From: Flammula alnicola
Taxonomy: Eukaryota; Basidiomycota; Agaricomycetes; Agaricales; Strophariaceae
Direction of reading: 5' to 3'
Assembly: GCA_015499995.1 (NCBI GenBank)
Contig: JADNRV010000276.1
Span: 1 to 63,438 of the forward strand
Length of the DNA stretch: 63,438 nucleotides
Part shown: positions 10,009 through 20,875 of the stretch, in pieces
Layout of the letters: every line of letters starts with the position of its first letter
Numbering within the stretch: position 1 is the stretch's first letter
Translations under genes and position numbers: made by a program
The notes under the pieces: model-generated
Seen by the model: only the letters and a program-made list of their open reading frames with translations
The model's database searches: none
What the model was told of the DNA's origin: nothing

Positions 10009-11658
10009 CTAATCCTTACATATCGGAAAATGAGGTTTTTCCTGATGCAACGCTGCAGGTGAAGAATTAGACGTAGGACCCTGACTCTCCTCCAATGTCA
10101 AGTCGCGCGCGTAAAATTCGATGGATCGCTGAAGGACGTCCTTGTCGGTAGACATATCCTCGATCCTTAATTCGGTTCCCTGCTCAACCAGCAATAACAT
10201 TCTTCTAAGGGCATCTTCGTCGATTATCATAGGGTCGCAGTATGGCTGAGGTAGGGTCGAAGAAAGAGTAAGGGCGACAGAGCGCAAAGGCCGTCGATGT
10301 GGATTATGTATGTCGGAGGGCGAGCCAAAAATGTCGGGCACCGCTTTCCAATCAGGAGGCATTGTTCCTTGGAATGCCATGGATTGTAGTTGAGGAAAGA
10401 AGGTTTGTTGAATTTCTGCGTCGTGGCCGGAGACGTTGAAAGTTTCGGAGAAGCGGCGAAACATGCGTTTCGTAAAATCTGCGAACTCTAACTTCAGATG
10501 GCGGAGCTCAGGCGTCACTCGAGATAGATCAACAAGATCTGTATCATCGAGCTTCACGTCTAACAGAGACAACTTCTGTAAGGAGCAAGAGGACCGAAAG
10601 AAAAGCGATACGAGACTGGGGGTGTCTAGAGGACGACCGTCCCTGTTGCTCGTATAGCTTTGTAGAGAGGGAAGGATAACATTATCGAGGAAGAGCTTAT
10701 CTAACCGATAGGTGATAGCGGGAACCAGCTCAAGAACTTGAAGGGTAGGGTGTAATATTGGAGTACGGGGCATTGGAAACTGATCATGCAGTTGGCTTTC
10801 GCGAATGTCCTCCAGCAGACAGTGCGTCATCCGTGGCGCTCTCCGAAAAAGTTCCCAGCATTCATCGATGTGGAGATGGATGGTTTTCACGTGGGTCAGG
10901 TTGTTCCATTTGATAACAACCGATTTCAGGCGAAGTCGTGAGATCTCGAGCATGGCTGGCGTTGGTTTGAAATTAGTCAATTTGAACCGCCCTTCAGGTC
11001 TAGATGTAGAAGGGCACAATTCAAGGGTTTTTAGCTGGGAGGCGCCTCGCGAGTTCCCAACAAGATCCGATAATAAAGAGGAAGGACCTTCGTAAGCCAG
11101 GTGTCTCCACCTAGTAGAATGTTGATTGATAATCGCAATCAAAGGGCGAATGACGGTATGGGAGAGAAAGTCATCGGGATGAACGAAAAGTCTGATTGAC
11201 AACAGAAGTTGGCCGGATCGACCTATCCATTCCTTTGCCAGTTGGGGTAGGGAGGAATGGTTTTTCGGACCTAGGCGAAGAGGGACAGAGGTCCAAAGTT
11301 TAGGCATCGTATGAGCAATCTGTCGCCACTTTTGGCATACAGATGACAAGACTAATGGAGCGGATATGGCGTTGTTCGCGGATTCGTATTGAAGGTCTAT
11401 ATCGATAACGTTTTCAGGAATGCAGAGATGGAAGATTTCGGACGAAATTTCTGGAGGAAGTTGATGAATAAATCGGTCGTGACTGTGGTTTATCTTCGAT
11501 TTTAGATTTTGACGCTCTCTCTGCATCTTGGCAAGGGCCTTCTTCACTTTGGAGATTTGGACATCGAGTTCAGCCAGTTTTGTGCATGGATTGCAAGGGT
11601 TCATATTCGCTATCTCGCAGCGGAAAGAGTCGTTGTCGTCGACGCCCTGGCTTTGCAT
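10009..11658 (-). CDS. F-box protein of the Cys-rich coiled-coil family
   Basis: An uninterrupted frame encodes a conserved leader (NPCNPCTKLAELDVQISKVK), a short coiled coil, and an F-box (FIHQLPPEISSEIFHLCIPE ... APLVLSSVCQKWRQIAHTMP). About 400 residues of leucine-rich, repeat-like sequence follow. F-box proteins dock on Skp1 in SCF ubiquitin ligases, and the C-terminal part would recognise the target. The first in-frame ATG is at 11658 and gives about 549 aa. The frame is open further upstream to 11751, where the paralogues' CxxC motif is still present (ECALCGS), but the codon matching the paralogues' ATG is GTA here (about 11688). Either translation starts late and loses the first CxxC pair, or an upstream exon supplies the ATG. 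Confidence 0.8.
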   Translation of the reverse strand: MQSQGVDDNDSFRCEIANMNPCNPCTKLAELDVQISKVKKALAKMQRERQNLKSKINHSHDRFIHQLPPEISSEIFHLCIPENVIDIDLQYESANNAISAPLVLSSVCQKWRQIAHTMPKLWTSVPLRLGPKNHSSLPQLAKEWIGRSGQLLLSIRLFVHPDDFLSHTVIRPLIAIINQHSTRWRHLAYEGPSSLLSDLVGNSRGASQLKTLELCPSTSRPEGRFKLTNFKPTPAMLEISRLRLKSVVIKWNNLTHVKTIHLHIDECWELFRRAPRMTHCLLEDIRESQLHDQFPMPRTPILHPTLQVLELVPAITYRLDKLFLDNVILPSLQSYTSNRDGRPLDTPSLVSLFFRSSCSLQKLSLLDVKLDDTDLVDLSRVTPELRHLKLEFADFTKRMFRRFSETFNVSGHDAEIQQTFFPQLQSMAFQGTMPPDWKAVPDIFGSPSDIHNPHRRPLRSVALTLSSTLPQPYCDPMIIDEDALRRMLLLVEQGTELRIEDMSTDKDVLQRSIEFYARDLTLEESQGPTSNSSPAALHQEKPHFPICKD

Positions 11659-11751
11659 ACTTCCGCAGAGAGCGCACTCGCGTGATACATTTGTTTGCCG
11701 TTGTACAGTCGTTGCTCGGGGACGAGTATCTGTTCCGCTGTTGAACGTCAA

Positions 11752-12475
11752 AAAATGTGGCTGTTATTATATGGACTTGATACCCACCGATTTGACGCTT
11801 GCATCATCATGAGCCTGAGTCGAGGTGTCGGAACAGATAAATATTTTTGACTTTGAGGTTGAGAACAAAGTGCGCGAGAAAATTGGTATGATTGAAAGTA
11901 AACGTCTCAGATGGCGTGAAAGTTCCGGGATATGTACGGTTCTAGAATTTGCAACAACAACGAGGTCGAAACGTTGAAAGTTGGTTGAAGAAAGCGAGAA
12001 CGCGACATGTCAATGTCATACAGGTAACTGGCGTGACTTCAAGCTCACGCCTTGATGCCCAGTGGAAATCGATTCTGTGAAACTCTGCTGGCGGAGACGA
12101 TCTCCTGTGCAGGGCGGAGCTGTACTGAGCTGGCCTGTGATTCGAGGTAAAGCGTGTCAGGCAAGCATCTGCCGTTTCTGCGCTGGTCCGGGCTGTCCCG
12201 CGGCGGGCAGACCAACTCAGGACAATATAGTTAAAAATAGAACTTGCCAAATGTTACGAAACCAACTACAGTACATGTAAAGTTGTATCGTACTCTTGCC
12301 CTCACTGAATTTGAAGCGACCTAGACACATTTACCGCCTTGCTATGCCATCTAGTAAGAATGGTCCCTGTTCTTGTCGCCCTAGCTACAAAGGTGCTGCG
12401 AGAAGTGCTTGGGTATGAAGTGTGTGCAGGACCAGTGCATAGTATCCGAGTCATATTCCATTGCCAGTCCATCTA
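11752..12475. other. 5' flank of the F-box gene, nothing else recognised
   Basis: This segment holds the putative 5' UTR and promoter of the minus-strand F-box gene. A possible UTR acceptor (CGGAACAG, about 11727-11734) matches the position of the splice acceptor seen before the related F-box genes. No other coding evidence was found. Confidence 0.35.
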
Positions 12476-12764
12476 CTATGTACCACCGATCCGGCGCTAC
12501 CTACATCTCGGCGGTCACATTTTTGGCAGGGCTTTCGTGACAATTTGTAACATTTTAGTGTCACTTGATTTTCAGAATTTTCTCTATTGCTTGCTTGGTT
12601 TCTCATATTCCAGGTTGAAAAATGGGCCAGCACACGGCTCTGTGCCCTTCATCCGTTCTACCAAGTTTGAGTGATAAAAACCCTTGAAGAAAACACTTGA
12701 ACTCCATTTATTTCAAAAAAGACGTCCGAGATGTAGGTAGCGCCGGATCGGTGGTAGGCCATAG
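12476..12764. mobile_element. 289-bp MITE with about 40-bp inverted ends and TA duplication
   Basis: The left end (from CTATGTACCACCGATCCGGC at 12476 to about 12515) is matched in reverse complement by 12721-12764, with a 3-nt difference after CTATG and one substitution. The inner sequence is about 205 bp and has no ORF of note. TA flanks both ends (12474-12475 and 12765-12766). Size, TIR length and TA duplication fit a Tc1/mariner-type MITE, although the superfamily is inferred. Confidence 0.7.
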
Positions 12765-12766
12765 TA

Positions 12767-14262
12767 CTACAGTAAATGAAACTTGTATGAGCCTCGGCCC
12801 TCGAAGGAGGACTGACTGGATGGGACTGAGTGGATAAGTACTAAGGTGGTAGAACATGGATGAGCCGACATCTGAGAAGATGGGTAACGACGAGTGAGTG
12901 ACAGTGTTGCCAGTGGGCCATGGCTAGAAGGAACTCGTTGCAGGCTGCAGCCAGTGTAGCAATCGGGGCGGCAGTGGGTGTCTTGCCTGGGGAACGAGCA
13001 TAGACACATGTAGCACTTGTTTATGGCAAGGCCAAGACACCTGCACACTTACGTGGAACACTGAACAAACGGCAGGCCGCAGGATAGCCAGTCACTCCTC
13101 GCGATCCAACAAAGGTGGTGGTCGGCGGTCGCAATGCCAGTTCCAGGGTCGAAGGCGGAGGCGAATCAGAAGCCGCCTACAGAACTCAATGAGGTGTTCT
13201 CGCAAACCCGGAGCCGCACTGTATGTGAGCCTGGCAGAGAGGAAAGTGCCGCGGTGGACCAACAGCATGCACGGCGGGCGGACGACTGGGGGTTCGAGGC
13301 CTTGTCCCTACCCCCACCCTTGCCCATGCTCCAGGACACAGCAAACTCACCGTTCATGATGCACCGCAAGGATGTAAGGCCCACGTTGAGGTCAGCATAG
13401 AGTGCGCAAGGACACGCATGCATGCCGTTGTGGAAGGTGAGCACCTTGGCAAGGCCAGTCCTCGTCGTTCGAGGGCACATCAACTGAGCATGGTTGATTA
13501 TGATAACTAAATAGTCACAAGACACAGGCTTATCGAACTCGAGATGGGTTGTGGGTGTTGCGCAGTGGGGAGGATGTCCGCCGTCACTACCTCGCGCTGC
13601 CGCAAGACAGAATAATTCTTGTCTCCATGTCGCAAATTGCAGCAGACATAATGGCGTCCCTGACACCGATCGATTGCCCACCGCACTCCCTACGTGCGCT
13701 CTAGAGATGCGCCGCCATCGACCGACTGCCCAGGCATGCAGGGCAAACACAACGGTGTGCACTGGACATCGTTGTCATTTCCAGCTCAGGCGATGCCTTT
13801 CTGGTGCCCAGGCGAGGTCACAATATGCCCTGTGCAAGTTGGTGCAGGCCGCAGGAGACGCGCTGCACCGGTGGGCTCGACAGCGGATATGCATCGTCAT
13901 TGTACGTGTGTAGGAGGGGTGGTGTTGGTGGCGGGATTGGACTCGGTCACTTGGGGATGATGGAAAGATTGGGCACCTGGATGGTCGAGCTCGAAGCGCC
14001 TCCTGTAGACTCTGCACCTGCACCGACGCTGTTCGCCAAGTGCTCGGGAGGTTTGTTTTCAATTTTTTTTACTACTTTAAATTTAATTTAGGTTCAAGTT
14101 CGTTGGCCGCATTAATAATAGCTGCGAGCATGTGACCGTGACCTTGACGCGCTTTTGGGCGCGTTGCAATCCGAGTCATTTTATCGCTCCTTCGTCTCTT
14201 TCCTCCTTCTTTCCTCCCTCTTCCAAATCTCTGTCTTATAGTCCCTTATAGAAAACTTACCA
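12767..14262. other. Long intergenic segment without supported genes
   Basis: Several overlapping frames exist on both strands, the longest at 13166-13762 (minus). They start at non-ATG codons, lack family motifs and overlap opposite-strand frames of similar size. I found no convincing exon chain, TIR pair or RNA gene. Confidence 0.4.
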
Positions 14263-14847
14263 CTGGCAGATTTCAGCTGATCAGCCTCAAGAGTCAAGTC
14301 AAGTGCAGCGTCAGAACCAGGTATGTTCAAGTTCTCGCGAGTCGCAGTCATCTCGCTCAGCCAACACTCAGCCTCTCATTGGGTTTGCCTCAACTTTCAA
14401 GATTGAAGAGAGAGGCTCCACACTTCGGAAAATGAATACGCACCATTTCTAGGTGGGTTTGAGGTGAGTATTCGTTTCAAGGGTGAGCTAGATGCTAGAA
14501 AGTGAGTTCATGTTGAATATATGCGCATATATACACCTACTAATTACATTCAGAGACTCCACTGCATCCAGAATTGTACTCTCGCAAGCCCCTAGAACCT
14601 ACAATCGGCCACCCTAGCCTTCCCTGCTTCACCATCCGATTCGGAAAGTTCCCAGCATGGACCTCTGCACGGTGGTTACGAAGACACGGCATTTGGAATC
14701 GAGAGGAGTGGAAAAACGACAAGGAACACTTGAGTGGGAGGATCCCGAGGCCTACAAGCCTCAACTTGCAGGTTAGTTTGGCCATTTTCTTGTTACGTTC
14801 ATCTGACAGCTCAGGGACTTCGGATAGATGCTATAGGCAATGGTTGA
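14263..14847 (+). CDS. Unknown spliced coding remnant, no start codon seen
   Basis: Three exons join in phase: about 14263-14463, 14556-14771 and 14815-14847. Each border is GT-AG. The reading frame runs from TYHWQISADQPQESSQVQ through NTQPLIGFASTFKIEERLH and FTIRFGKFPAWTSARWLRRH to a natural stop after GLRIDAIGNG. The second exon looks most like protein, with several Trp residues and a mixed charged pattern (GIWNREEWKNDKEHLSG). No ATG lies at the head of exon 1, which follows an AG acceptor, so an upstream exon is missing or lost. I do not recognise the family. It could be the 3' part of an accessory or transposon-borne gene. Confidence 0.35.
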
Positions 14848-15269
14848 GTCAACGGCAAGTGTAGATTACATTAGGGGTAGACAGATTAGTGCAGCAATAC
14901 ACAGATTTCAGATCATTCAGAAAGTTCAGATAGGATCAGAGCAAAGCAGAGCGCTGCAGAGAAATGCAGGTTTATTCGCAGAAAAGCTACCTATCTAAGG
15001 CTATAAGCTACACAGTACCCCGCAGAAAGTTTCTGCAAGGGGGGAGTTTAGCTGATTAGGTCTGAGATCTCCCGTGATCACAGAGCGCCACAGATTTCCA
15101 CGGTTCCACGCAGGAGGGCGCGGAACCGGTTCTCACTGGGCTTGATGTCACCTCCTCCTGCGCCAACTCTCCTTCGAACTTTCTTGAGTACACAACCCCG
15201 AATTATGGAAGATATCACTAGGCCCTTTAAAAGGCAGAATTTAGAACACCCTGAATTCTGAACTTTTAC

Positions 15270-17650
15270 CGTCTGATGTTCTGTTGCTTTCTCTGCCGCC
15301 TTTCCTGATGCACCCGCCGACACACCGGAACCATACGCGTTCGCTGTTCTTGACGTTGTTCGCACTGCGGAAATTTCTCTCTTTACCAAACCTCGATGCG
15401 ACTGTGGAATGTCGGCATGGACAGAACTGGCCGAGATTGGGCTCAGGATTGGGCTGAACGAGCCTGGGATCGAAAGCGAGGTCGGGAGGGCAATCACGAA
15501 AGCAGTGAGTCTCGCAGAGCCCTAGTTGACGCGTCAAATCATAACTGATATCCTCTGTAGCTCATGATAGCGCAGAAAGTACATTTGATCAACCAATTCT
15601 TGCCCAAGGAAGCGACTAATCATCGCATAGCACCCATCTCTTAGGATCTACAAACCCCTAATCACCAGGCTCTCTGCTCGCCTTGCGTTGCATCAACAGA
15701 ACCCCAAGCTGGCGCAAAATACGCTCAGGAAGGTTCTCACCAACTTTATTGTCCCGTCTGATCCTCCACATATCACATACTCCGCCCACCTGGCCTATAT
15801 CACCAGTCTCTCAGGCATCTCGCAGGACGACGATTCGGGGCCTTACTCGCCCTCCTGGGCTAATTTAAAGGCCTTGGGGGCCATAAAAGATCTTCATGCA
15901 CTAGCGATACGGAATAAACACCGCGAAGTTGCCCAGCTTGCCATGGTGCTCCAACTACGCGATCTCGTACAAAATGGCTTTTGGACAAGAGTGGGAGAAA
16001 CGCTGGAGCATAACGAAGAGGGTCTCGCCATCTCCTCGGAACTCGAAGCCTCGAAGAATACCGCTAATCACCAACCTCTCGTTATCGGCAAGACGAACCT
16101 CGAAAAGGTCCTCATCATCCCTGTCCTAATCATCGGCGTACTCTACTACACATACGTGGGCGACAGCGCGAAGTCCCAGTGGCGGATAAAGAAATTGCAT
16201 GACATGCTCGACAGTGGAGCGATGGATGCATTCGGCCCCAGTGGGATTGTTGTAGTGAAACTACCCGACTCGCTACCCCTACGTGTCCATGTGACGCATC
16301 CGCACGTCATCTTCGCTCTTGGATTCCTCGTCAGTAGCGTCTCGAAGCGCGACCCGGTAGGACGGAAACCAAAACGCAAGTTATTCGCAAATGAAGGTAT
16401 ATTAGTGGTTGATAAGGAGTTGAGGAAAGAGGTGCCACGTAAGTTTCTTTCTCGTTCTTCTTCGTGATTCAAGGTCCTTATCTGTGTTTTAGTGCCTCTA
16501 TGGGCCTCAACCGTGGATGTGAAAGGGTTTTACGATAGGATGCATAAGCTGAAGGCCGACATGATTTGCGAGCTCGTTGGGGTAAGCCCCTACCTTCGGA
16601 TTTTGCGTATACTAATTGACGCTTGCCGCATAGGTATCAATCTCATGAAGTGAATTCGACGATGCTGAACGTGTAAGTGGACGCGTTTCATGACCTTATG
16701 CTCCATAACCTACCCTTATTCCCTCTTCAGCACTTAGCCCAACTAGTTGCGCACACGCACACACGGCCTCTTGTCCATCTGCAGTGGACGAATAACACTT
16801 CATCAAGCACATCTCGCTCATGCCCTCGGCCGCACGGAGAGCACTAAAATGCTACCAAGTCGCAGCCCTTCTTTCTCGGAGACGGACGACGAAGAAGGAA
16901 AGCGAAAGTGACGAACAGGACAGTTGCGAAAACCAATGGTTTAATGTTTCTGCCCCTGCCGAAGAGGTGTGGCTCCGCGTTGGCCTTGCCAGCGAATTCA
17001 GGGACGAAGTTGAATGGGAGAGGGAGGATGAAGCTGCTCAGAAAGACGGGCGCGGAAGTGATCAAGGAGTGTGAGGGCTTAGGAGGAACTTTACAAGCCC
17101 TCGGAGCGGTGCTGGCGGCGTGTCTTTCGAAAGAGTTCTTGGTGGCCAAGTACGTCCGCTTCTGTAATTTTCTTTTTGTGTTTCCCTGCGACTGACGTTG
17201 TGTCTTTAGAGGACATTTACACACTGCTCTCAACTTATCCACTAGCGCTCAAGACAATCACCTCCGCGCTCTCGTACTAGCCCTCGTCGCGACTCAGTAT
17301 ATGCATACCTCGATGGACTTTCCGCATGTTGAGCACCGCCTAGCAGCTAGCTGCTGGTCTTGGAGCACAACCGAAGATGGCGAAGAACGCAGAGTTGAAG
17401 AAGGGTGCCGCCAAAGGATCCATTGCAGGCTCCGGAGGAGATGGTGTGGGCAACGCGCATCTGATTCAGAGGTTGTGGATTGGTGAACGCTCTTTAGGTC
17501 AGGATAAGTTTCGACGCTTTCAACAATCTCGTTCGTGTCTGATGCATTCATCCCGTGTAGAACTGAAATGACGCGCTGCAGACGAGCAAGGGGCGTCAAA
17601 GCCAGCTGCGACTAATAAGAAATTCAAGGAGGCGCTGGTAAGAGTGCAGA
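15270..17650 (+). pseudogene. MAU2: Pseudogene of the cohesin-loading factor MAU2/Scc4
   Basis: Across several frames the sequence encodes blocks that follow the order of fungal MAU2 (Scc4), the TPR-type partner of Scc2/NIPBL that loads cohesin on chromatin. In order: SEVGRAITKA and ALMIAQKVHLINQFLP, LSARLALHQQNPKLAQNTLR with DPPHITYSAHLAYI, LHALAIRNKHREVAQLAMVL, ILGVLYYTYVGDS-like text, LGFLVSSVSKRDPVGRKPKR, KADMICELVG, LKCYQVAALLSRRR, GAEVIKECEGLGGTLQALGA and SAQDNHLRALVLALVATQYM. Introns are still visible (for example after 16440, 16580 and 17149). The frame is broken at about 15645, by an in-frame TGA in VSIS-stop-SEFDDAER (about 16644), at about 16840 in the region matching ALGRT/RALKCYQ, near 17030, and near 17345. 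It is therefore dead, and a functional copy should exist elsewhere. Its 3' part is duplicated at 30.2 kb. Confidence 0.72.
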
Positions 17651-20630
17651 GGAGGAAGTTCGTGGAGGTGACATAGATGTCGAAAAGTTTCCTGGAATCG
17701 GATTCCCCGCTTGCGGTTTGTTGCCTTGCTCAAATTGGGTTTTTTTTCGCTAGTGTTCTTGATGCTCTCGATGTATGATTATTGATGCTCTCCTTTGTAG
17801 ACAAATTAAATGCTTTCAAATAACTAGATCATCGATACGATTGGATTCCCATAACGCTTTTTAGGGCGCTCACTTCCTCTGAGGCGTCCTGGCCAATCGA
17901 TGCGGCGCGTTACGTGCATCATTAATTGTCTACTACATTGAATGAGTAAAAAGGTTCAGGCGAACACGATTCGAGTAGGGAAGGATTTCAAGTGGGTGTT
18001 CAACGTTCAACGTTCAGCTCCGGGTTAACTCTTTGGTGAAATAAAGTTGAGAACTCAAAATTTTGGCTGCCGAGATACAATGGAGCATAGTAACAAGTTA
18101 CAAGGCGATACATCTTTACTACTCCTCGCGCAACCGGTTGGGATCCCGTAGACTGTCCCCCAAAGCTGAGTCGTGCGCATGAAATTCTATAGATCGCTGA
18201 AGGGCGTCGACACTGGGAGATTCCTGCTCGATCTTTAATTCGATTCCTTGTGCGACCAACAACAGCATCCGGCTAAGGGTATCTTTATCGATAATAAAGT
18301 CATCTATTGGCTGAGCTTTGACTGGAGAAAGCGTAAAAGAGCGCAAAGGCCGTCGACGAAGATTGCACACGTCGGAGGGAGAACCGAAAATGTCTGGCAC
18401 CAACTTCCAATCAAGAGGCATTGCACCTTTGAATGTCATAGATTGCAGTTGAGGAAATAAGGCCTGATTGGTTTCCGAGTCGGTGCTGGTGATGGTGAAA
18501 GCATTGGAGAAGCAACGAAAAATGCGTTCCGTGACATCTGCGCCAGATCTGTAGTACGACTTTAAATCTAGGTGGCGGAGATCAGGCGTCGCTCGAGATA
18601 GATCGACAAGATCTGCAACGCTGATCCTCATGCTTGAAAGTGTCAACGTCTGCAAGGAACAAGAAGATCGCAAGAAAAGCGATATAAGGATCTCAGTTTC
18701 CAAATAACCACCGCCGACATCGCTCATATAGCTTTTTAGAGAGGGAAGGGAGACATTGTTGAGGACGAGTCCCAATGAAGAATGTGTTAGGCTCATCTCA
18801 AGAACTTGGAGGGTGGGGTGTAATATGGGAGTATGGGGCCTGGGGAATGGGTCTTGTGCGGTGATATCGAGAACATTCTTCAGCTGACAGTGCGTCATCC
18901 GTGGCGCTATCCGAAAGAGTTCCCGACAGTTGTCGGCGGAGACATGACCGGCTTGCATGTGGGTGATATTGTTCCATTCGATAACGACCGACTTCAGGTC
19001 AAGTCCTGTGATCCTGAGCGTTGTTGGCGTCGGCTTGAAATAGCCCAATTTGAACTGCCTTGTAGATCGGGACCCATAAACGTCTAGTTTAAGGGTTTGT
19101 AGCTGGGAGGCCCCTTGCGAGTCTCCAACAAGATATGACAATGAAGAAGTAGGGCCTTGGTAAGTGAGATCTCGCCACCTGCTAGAACATTGACTGATAA
19201 CCGCAATCACATCGCGATTGACGCTGTAGTAGTTGGGTTCGGATTTAATGAAAAGGCCAATCGACAAGGGAAGTTGTCCGGATCGATCTATCCACTCCTG
19301 CGCCCAACGGGGTACCGAGAGAGCATTGTGCTGACTGGATGGAAGAAAGACAGTCGTCCAGACTTGAGGCGTCGTATGAGCTATCTGTCGCCATTTTTGG
19401 CAAACAGAAGACAGGGCTACTTGGGTATAACGTGCATCTGCGCTCGGTTTGCGAGAAATGCACAGCTGGAAGATGTAGGATGAGATCTCTGGAGGGAGGC
19501 GGTGAATAAGATGGTCGTGACTGCAGTTCATCTCCGATTTCAGCCGTTGGGCCTCTCTCTGCATCTCGCGCACAATCTCCCTCGCTCTGATAATCTGGAT
19601 ATCGAGTTCTGCCAGCCTTTTGCACGGATCGCAGGCATTGAGATTCGAACTTTTGGAGCAAAGAGTGTCGTTATCGTAGACGCCCTGGTTTTCTGTGCTT
19701 CCGCAAAAAGGGCAATGTTGTGACATTTTCGTTGGTTGAGGCGAGTACCTGTTTCAGCAGAAGTCGTTAATAATCGTAGCTGTTATTGCGAGCTATCGAA
19801 ACACACCGACTTAAGCTGCTGTGCTGAAGTAAAAGTCTCAAGCAGCGTTCCAGATACAAGAAGGCTCAAGAGTTGGAACATGTGACAACGTCGCGACACT
19901 CATGCCTGTCGTACCATTTCAGACATCATACACAACATCCTGTGTACAAGGCAAAATACCATGAAATTATAATAAACTAAGTACGGCCAAGAAGACCTCC
20001 ATGGTCTAGATTAAAGTCTCGCAGTTGCAATAAATATAGTCCATAAATTATGTGAGATTATGCATCCACTTTGCCCAGGGATCATGAATCAATCTCAAAG
20101 CCTAGCGCCTTCCAATCGTCCGCACGGTCGGGAAACACCGCACAATACGCCTTGACCCTCTCCATAGTGAGGGCCCAAAACTCATCGTTGAACAGCTCCT
20201 CGTCAACCCATGGTGTCGTGTCCTGTAGGATTTGAACCTGGTGCCGCAAACCCATCAAGCGCTTCCCGTCCGCCGCCTGCTTCTGCTTCTTGTGCTGCAC
20301 CTCCGCCTTGCAATGGTCGTCCCACCCCTGGAGCTTATGGAGGAGGAGGAGCGCAAAAGGCACGACGGGTAGATCCTCAATGAGGAGCACGCGCTCGGGA
20401 CGGAGATGAGGGAGATGCATGATGCCCGGCACAAGGATATCGACTTTACACTCCGGCCCGCGGTATTGCTGTCGGTACCACATTATGCGGTATTCGGCGG
20501 ACGGGTCGCGCTGTAGAAGTTGCGTGGGTTCGAGCATGCGCAGAGGATGAGGTCTTTGAGCTCCTGGGGCGTCAGCAGTTGTCTCTGAGTCCCAGAGTTG
20601 GATCCGGAGGACGAGGAGTCGGATGACTCG
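16983..20630. repeat. Segmental duplication, copy A
   Basis: From about 16983 (GCCTTGCCAGCGAATTC) to about 20630 the sequence is collinear with 30168-33835 (copy B). The block covers the 3' part of the MAU2 pseudogene, a converging F-box gene and the downstream part of a nucleotidyltransferase-fold gene. Non-coding stretches such as 17870-18110 are nearly identical between A and B. Copy A ends inside the nucleotidyltransferase gene, next to the unrelated 3' flank of the FunK1 kinase. Confidence 0.88.
18119..19726 (-). CDS. F-box protein of the Cys-rich coiled-coil family (copy A)
   Basis: A single open frame of 535 aa starts at an ATG (19726). The head has five cysteines spaced C5-x2-C8-x14-C23-x8-C32-x2-C35, a pattern that could bind zinc. 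A coiled coil of about 30 residues follows (LAELDIQIIRAREIVREMQR), then an F-box around residues 70-125 (LIHRLPPEISSYIFQLCIS ... SVCQKWRQIAHTTPQVW) and a long Leu-rich tail. The family role would be substrate selection for an SCF ubiquitin ligase. A splice acceptor-like GAAACAG sits about 23 bp before the ATG, so a 5' UTR intron is likely. The C-terminal ~160 residues are almost identical to the copy at 31.3 kb, while the N-terminal two-thirds differ clearly. Confidence 0.85.
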   Translation of the reverse strand: MSQHCPFCGSTENQGVYDNDTLCSKSSNLNACDPCKRLAELDIQIIRAREIVREMQREAQRLKSEMNCSHDHLIHRLPPEISSYIFQLCISRKPSADARYTQVALSSVCQKWRQIAHTTPQVWTTVFLPSSQHNALSVPRWAQEWIDRSGQLPLSIGLFIKSEPNYYSVNRDVIAVISQCSSRWRDLTYQGPTSSLSYLVGDSQGASQLQTLKLDVYGSRSTRQFKLGYFKPTPTTLRITGLDLKSVVIEWNNITHMQAGHVSADNCRELFRIAPRMTHCQLKNVLDITAQDPFPRPHTPILHPTLQVLEMSLTHSSLGLVLNNVSLPSLKSYMSDVGGGYLETEILISLFLRSSCSLQTLTLSSMRISVADLVDLSRATPDLRHLDLKSYYRSGADVTERIFRCFSNAFTITSTDSETNQALFPQLQSMTFKGAMPLDWKLVPDIFGSPSDVCNLRRRPLRSFTLSPVKAQPIDDFIIDKDTLSRMLLLVAQGIELKIEQESPSVDALQRSIEFHAHDSALGDSLRDPNRLREE

Positions 20631-20633
20631 CAA
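20082..20633 (-). pseudogene. Nucleotidyltransferase-fold gene, truncated and frameshifted (copy A)
   Basis: The open part encodes the C-terminal two-thirds of the protein seen intact at 33.3-34.2 kb, including KVDILVPG, VPFALLLLHKLQGWDDH and the ending DDWKALGFEIDS. Compared with that copy, a small deletion and rearrangement near 20508-20545 removes bases from the segment encoding NFYLKMPRDP and shifts the frame. The first exon with the GS motif and the DVDLLV carboxylates is absent beyond about 20630. The product would lack the catalytic head. Confidence 0.8.
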
Positions 20634-20875
20634 TGGAGGAAGATTACAGACGGATACTCTTTTCAGTGGCGAATGTGGACGACGAGAATGTGATGAAGCT
20701 GTGCGAGTGTTAGGAGGCTTTGGAGGGGCTTTCGTTTGGGACGTTGAGGGTGGTTTAATTTCAGAATGTATTATGTATTTTGAGACTACATATGTAATCT
20801 CACCAAGCCAGTAATAATGGTAAAAAAATTACATGCGTGCAATCAGAGATACAGGACCAGAGGAGCAGAAGATGT

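Noticed and set aside
13166..13762. A 198-codon minus-strand frame
   Set aside because: It begins at a non-ATG codon, overlaps plus-strand frames of similar length, and shows no domain or splice pattern.
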